DNA of 64,000 bases from Cloeon dipterum. Lineage: Eukaryota > Arthropoda > Insecta > Ephemeroptera > Baetidae. This document shows positions 61,288-64,000 of the stretch, one piece after another. The position numbers were made by a program, and so were the translations under genes. Every line of letters begins with the position of its first letter. The stretch's first letter is position 1. The notes under the pieces are model-generated. The model saw nothing but the letters and a program-made list of their open reading frames with translations, did no database searches and was not told where the DNA came from. Location of the stretch: contig NC_088788.1 of assembly GCF_949628265.1 (NCBI RefSeq), positions 11,532,001-11,596,000 of the forward strand. Reading direction: 5' to 3'.

Positions 61288-61949
61288 TTTCACACAGCGG
61301 GGTGATCCTGCTTCTATATATCGACCAGACAATGCTTAGAATACCTCACCTAAAAAAGCATATAATAATTTTTAGAATAATTAATGTATTATGACACTTT
61401 AAAATTAGAGATGGTTGAGTAGCATAATATATAAATGTTATATTATATTTTAACATTATTGGATGGTTTATCCCGTTTAAAAAGTAAAGCTCCTAGCCAG
61501 TAAACGCTCCAAGCAAAACCAATTTAAAATATTTACTCTATACACGCGCTGCGTTTATTCTAGAAAGACGCAGATACAAAATATGTATATAATTGATTTG
61601 AGTATTTTAAGTCACTTAACTATTACCAACTTTTTACCTTCCCAACATAAAACAGCCATAGTAAAAGAGGTGCTCAATCATCACCCAATGCTCTATTTTA
61701 ACAAAAAATGAACAGTCAAGGGAAGCGCGCTGCTGATGGTTTGAATTTTTATGTTCGGTTATTTGGATTAGATGAAGCAAAATTTGTGAATGTTTTCGCT
61801 TGCGTTTCATACGCAATTCGATCACGACGTTGACCATTCATTGTAATTGTTAGTTTCCTTCTTGGTTTTTACCAAAATAACTTAAAATACCTAAGAAACA
61901 TTAGAGATATAGCTACCGACGAGTCGCTGGAGCACAAAACACAACAAAT

Positions 61950-62921
61950 GTTGTGTCGGATCAGCCACGCCACCGCATACGTGAAAAGCAAAGGTGGATG
62001 CTATGAAGGGTAGCGCCATCACGTGGCAACCACTGAAGGTGAAATAAGGGTAGTGACGCCAGGTGGTGAGAAAAGCAACCTTAATAAGTTTTATCTCTTC
62101 TCCCCATTTCTTCCTGTCTTGAAATTCTTTGGCCTAATCTGCCCCGATGTCGTAAAAATAGTAAAAAAAGCAACTAACCCCCGCGCCCTTTTGAATGTTT
62201 TGCTGAACTTCAGATCGCTATAATTAATTAAATATGTATGGCTTGTAAATTTAAAGGGTTCGCTGCGCTGGGGCTGTATTAATAATTTGTTAATATATGC
62301 TGTGGTTTATATTTATTGATGAGAACCCATTTTTAATTTTTCAATTCGTATCGCTGGTGGATACCTGAATCTCCTTAATTAATAACATAAGATTGAGCTC
62401 ACGTGATGACTCATACATTACATTATCATTTTGTCAAATATTTCTTGTTCAATCTTGAGCTAGACTACAGAAAATTCTGAAATTGTAAGCCATCTTTGAA
62501 AGGTTTACCAAAATACGTTATTCCCACATCACACAATTATCGGATTTTTTGTGATGAATGCTACTAAGGGAGTTAAAAAGTGTTTTTTTTTTTCATATTC
62601 TTGACGAGATTTACTGCTGGGTGCAGTAGTTGTGCGTTCTTCGTGACAGAAAATTTTCCTTGGAGTTATGGAATTGCAGGGACTGTGAAAGTGAATTAGA
62701 TCGTAACAATTCATTCATAGGCTTGATTCTTTTTGTTAAAAATAAATTATACATGAATATATGACCACTGCAAGAAGAAAATGTTTATAATAAACTAAAA
62801 AATTATTTCGTTTTATATTGTAAATAAAATCTTTTTGGATATTAAGTGTAAGTATTTATTTAACATATTTTCACTAAAACAATGTTCAATTTTCCTTACA
62901 ATATCAGAATATTAATGTTCA
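61950..62921. repeat. Segmental duplication unit between copies D and C
   Basis: Sister of 58555-59457. It carries an extra segment around 62665-62760 (GACTGTGAAAGTGAATTAG) and lacks a few bases elsewhere. Contains the presumed promoter of copy C and the 3' flank of copy D. Confidence 0.85.
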
Positions 62922-63620
62922 CTACGAAGGCACAGTGTATCTGAGACCAGCCACTCCTAAATGACTGCTCTTGCTCAAGCCTCTCTTGATATGTTGTTTC
63001 TTCCGCTTATGCATTCCGAATTTCTGAATGGATTTTCCAAAATTCAAAATGTACTTCTGGCCGTTGAGAATGCATTCAAATGTTGATTGTCCACTTTGAA
63101 ACGCGTTCTCTATATCAGTCTGCATCCTTGGCGCGTATGCCCACCAGCCAGATCGACTTTTGTAGAACCAAGAGTACTTGCTCATTGGCGCTTCAACGGC
63201 TCCAGTGGCGAACGTTTCTGGATTCGTGATGAAATTTGGAGGAATTGGTTTCCTGCACAAAGCGCATTGCTTTTTTTTCCCCTTAATCAGGCCTTTTGCG
63301 CAGGTGAAACAAAATTCGTGGCTGCATGGCATTCGGACGGGAAGCTCGGCGGGAAAAAGGCAGATAGCACATTCCTCTGTTGGTTATAAATATATTTTAG
63401 TTTCAAACAAAATAGAGATCAAAGGAAAATTATCTCTTACCTTTGTAGACTTTATTGGTGGCAAGATCATCCAGAAGACGAAGTCGTTTAGCCTCTGGTT
63501 CGTCTATATCACGTTCATCATCGGTTAAAATTGTTTCCAAATCAGGATCCAATTTTAAATCGACTTCTTCGTCCAGAAAAACTAGTTTAATAATTGGTGG
63601 AAGGTCAACAGGACCGTTTT
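62922..63620 (-). CDS. RING-WWE E3 ligase-like protein, array copy D (5' end outside the window)
   Basis: Two exons visible: 63620-63441 and 63376-62922, in phase (G|AG). The first encodes ENGPVDLPPIIKLVFLDEEV, then TDDERDIDEPEAKRLRLL; closest to copy B. The second is RING (EECAIC, MPCSHEFCFTCAKG, CALCRKPIP; KGKKKQ in the linker) plus WWE (YSWFYKSRSGWWAYAPR) and GVAGLRYTVPS, then TAG. Earlier exons, expected by analogy with copy B at about 64.0-64.6 kb, are beyond the window. No lesion in what is visible. Confidence 0.75.
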
Positions 63621-64000
63621 CTGTAAAAGGATTTATCTGTAAGGATGGTGTGAGTGATCTCATCATTAGCATTGTGGCGCCTTCTTGCCACTTACTGTCC
63701 TAATAACTAGTTTGCATTAAACGTGTATCGCCAGGTGGCAGTACAAAGGTGTGCGACAAGCAACGCACCCTTAGTGCACCTTCCCCCCTCGCACGACACA
63801 ATTTTCTCTCTCCGGCTAGGATGAGTTTTTGTGCGAGAATTTTCTATAAAAACTTTGATCTCAAATTAATAAGACCCACATTACGGGGTAAGTGTCATAA
63901 TTGTTTATATTGGAATGTAATTTTTTCGTTGTTGTAATTATTTATTGCTTTTGTGATTTTTAATTATTTGTAATTTCACAGTCTAAGTCTTAACTTTACT
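63621..64000 (-). other. Intron of copy D, shared block with copy B
   Basis: 63690-64000 is almost identical to 57390-57700 in copy B (AACGTGTATCGCCAGGTGGC, CTCTCTCCGGCTAGGATGAG). Copy A lacks this block through deletion. No gene of its own. Confidence 0.7.

Noticed and set aside
1-64000. CRISPR arrays, bacterial operons, prophage, tRNA genes
   Set aside because: Repeats present are eukaryotic transposon-like or microsatellites; no spaced identical repeats. I saw no clear tRNA, though a by-eye scan cannot exclude one; tRNAscan-SE would settle it.

Overview
The window is nuclear DNA of an arthropod, most likely an insect. The evidence is spliced genes with GT-AG introns, AT-rich intergenic DNA with several MITE-like elements, a typical arthropod cuticular protein gene, and single-copy animal genes. 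I cannot name the species. I assembled exons by hand from splice signals and reading phase; every complete model below closes in frame.

Left part (1-27 kb). The last three exons of a ZO-1/polychaetoid homologue (ZU5 domain, + strand) converge on a nine-exon gene on the - strand. That gene encodes a 1223-residue protein of the PEAK/Pragmin (NKF3) type: an N-terminal Cys module, a long Pro-rich region with a coding tandem repeat, YANL and YETV tyrosine sites, and a very eroded C-terminal pseudokinase. About 15 kb of mostly non-coding DNA follows. Then comes an intronless HEXIM gene with a TATA box and an upstream ORF whose stop overlaps the HEXIM start.

Middle part (27-47 kb). TAF10 (- strand, three exons) has a 4.9-kb second intron filled with fold-back elements, hAT-type MITEs and short hairpin elements. 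About 1 kb away, divergently, lies a complete PERK (eIF2alpha kinase 3) gene of 12 coding exons. PERK converges on a CALML4-like gene, with poly(A) signals about 60 bp apart. A duplicated ~120-bp non-coding block and a doubtful small two-exon gene come next, then a cuticular protein gene with TATA box and (CA)n tract.

Right part (51-64 kb). This is the most unusual region: a minus-strand tandem array of RING+WWE genes resembling the PAR-dependent E3 ligase RNF146 (Iduna). Four RING-WWE bodies and two further truncated relics are visible, and the array runs off the end of the window. Two copies (56640-58252 and 59458-61287) have complete, in-phase exon structures, one is cut by the window end, and one is clearly broken. 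The RING and WWE exon is nearly constant, while the acidic N-terminal exons differ greatly. Insertions datable against sister copies include a TA-flanked MITE and a small perfect hairpin; a 5S rRNA-derived sequence also lies in the array.

The single-copy genes serve separate tasks (junction scaffold, signalling scaffold, P-TEFb control, TFIID/SAGA, ER stress, calmodulin-like light chain, cuticle). I see no operon-like cooperation between them. The array is the only locus here that looks like a lineage-specific system.
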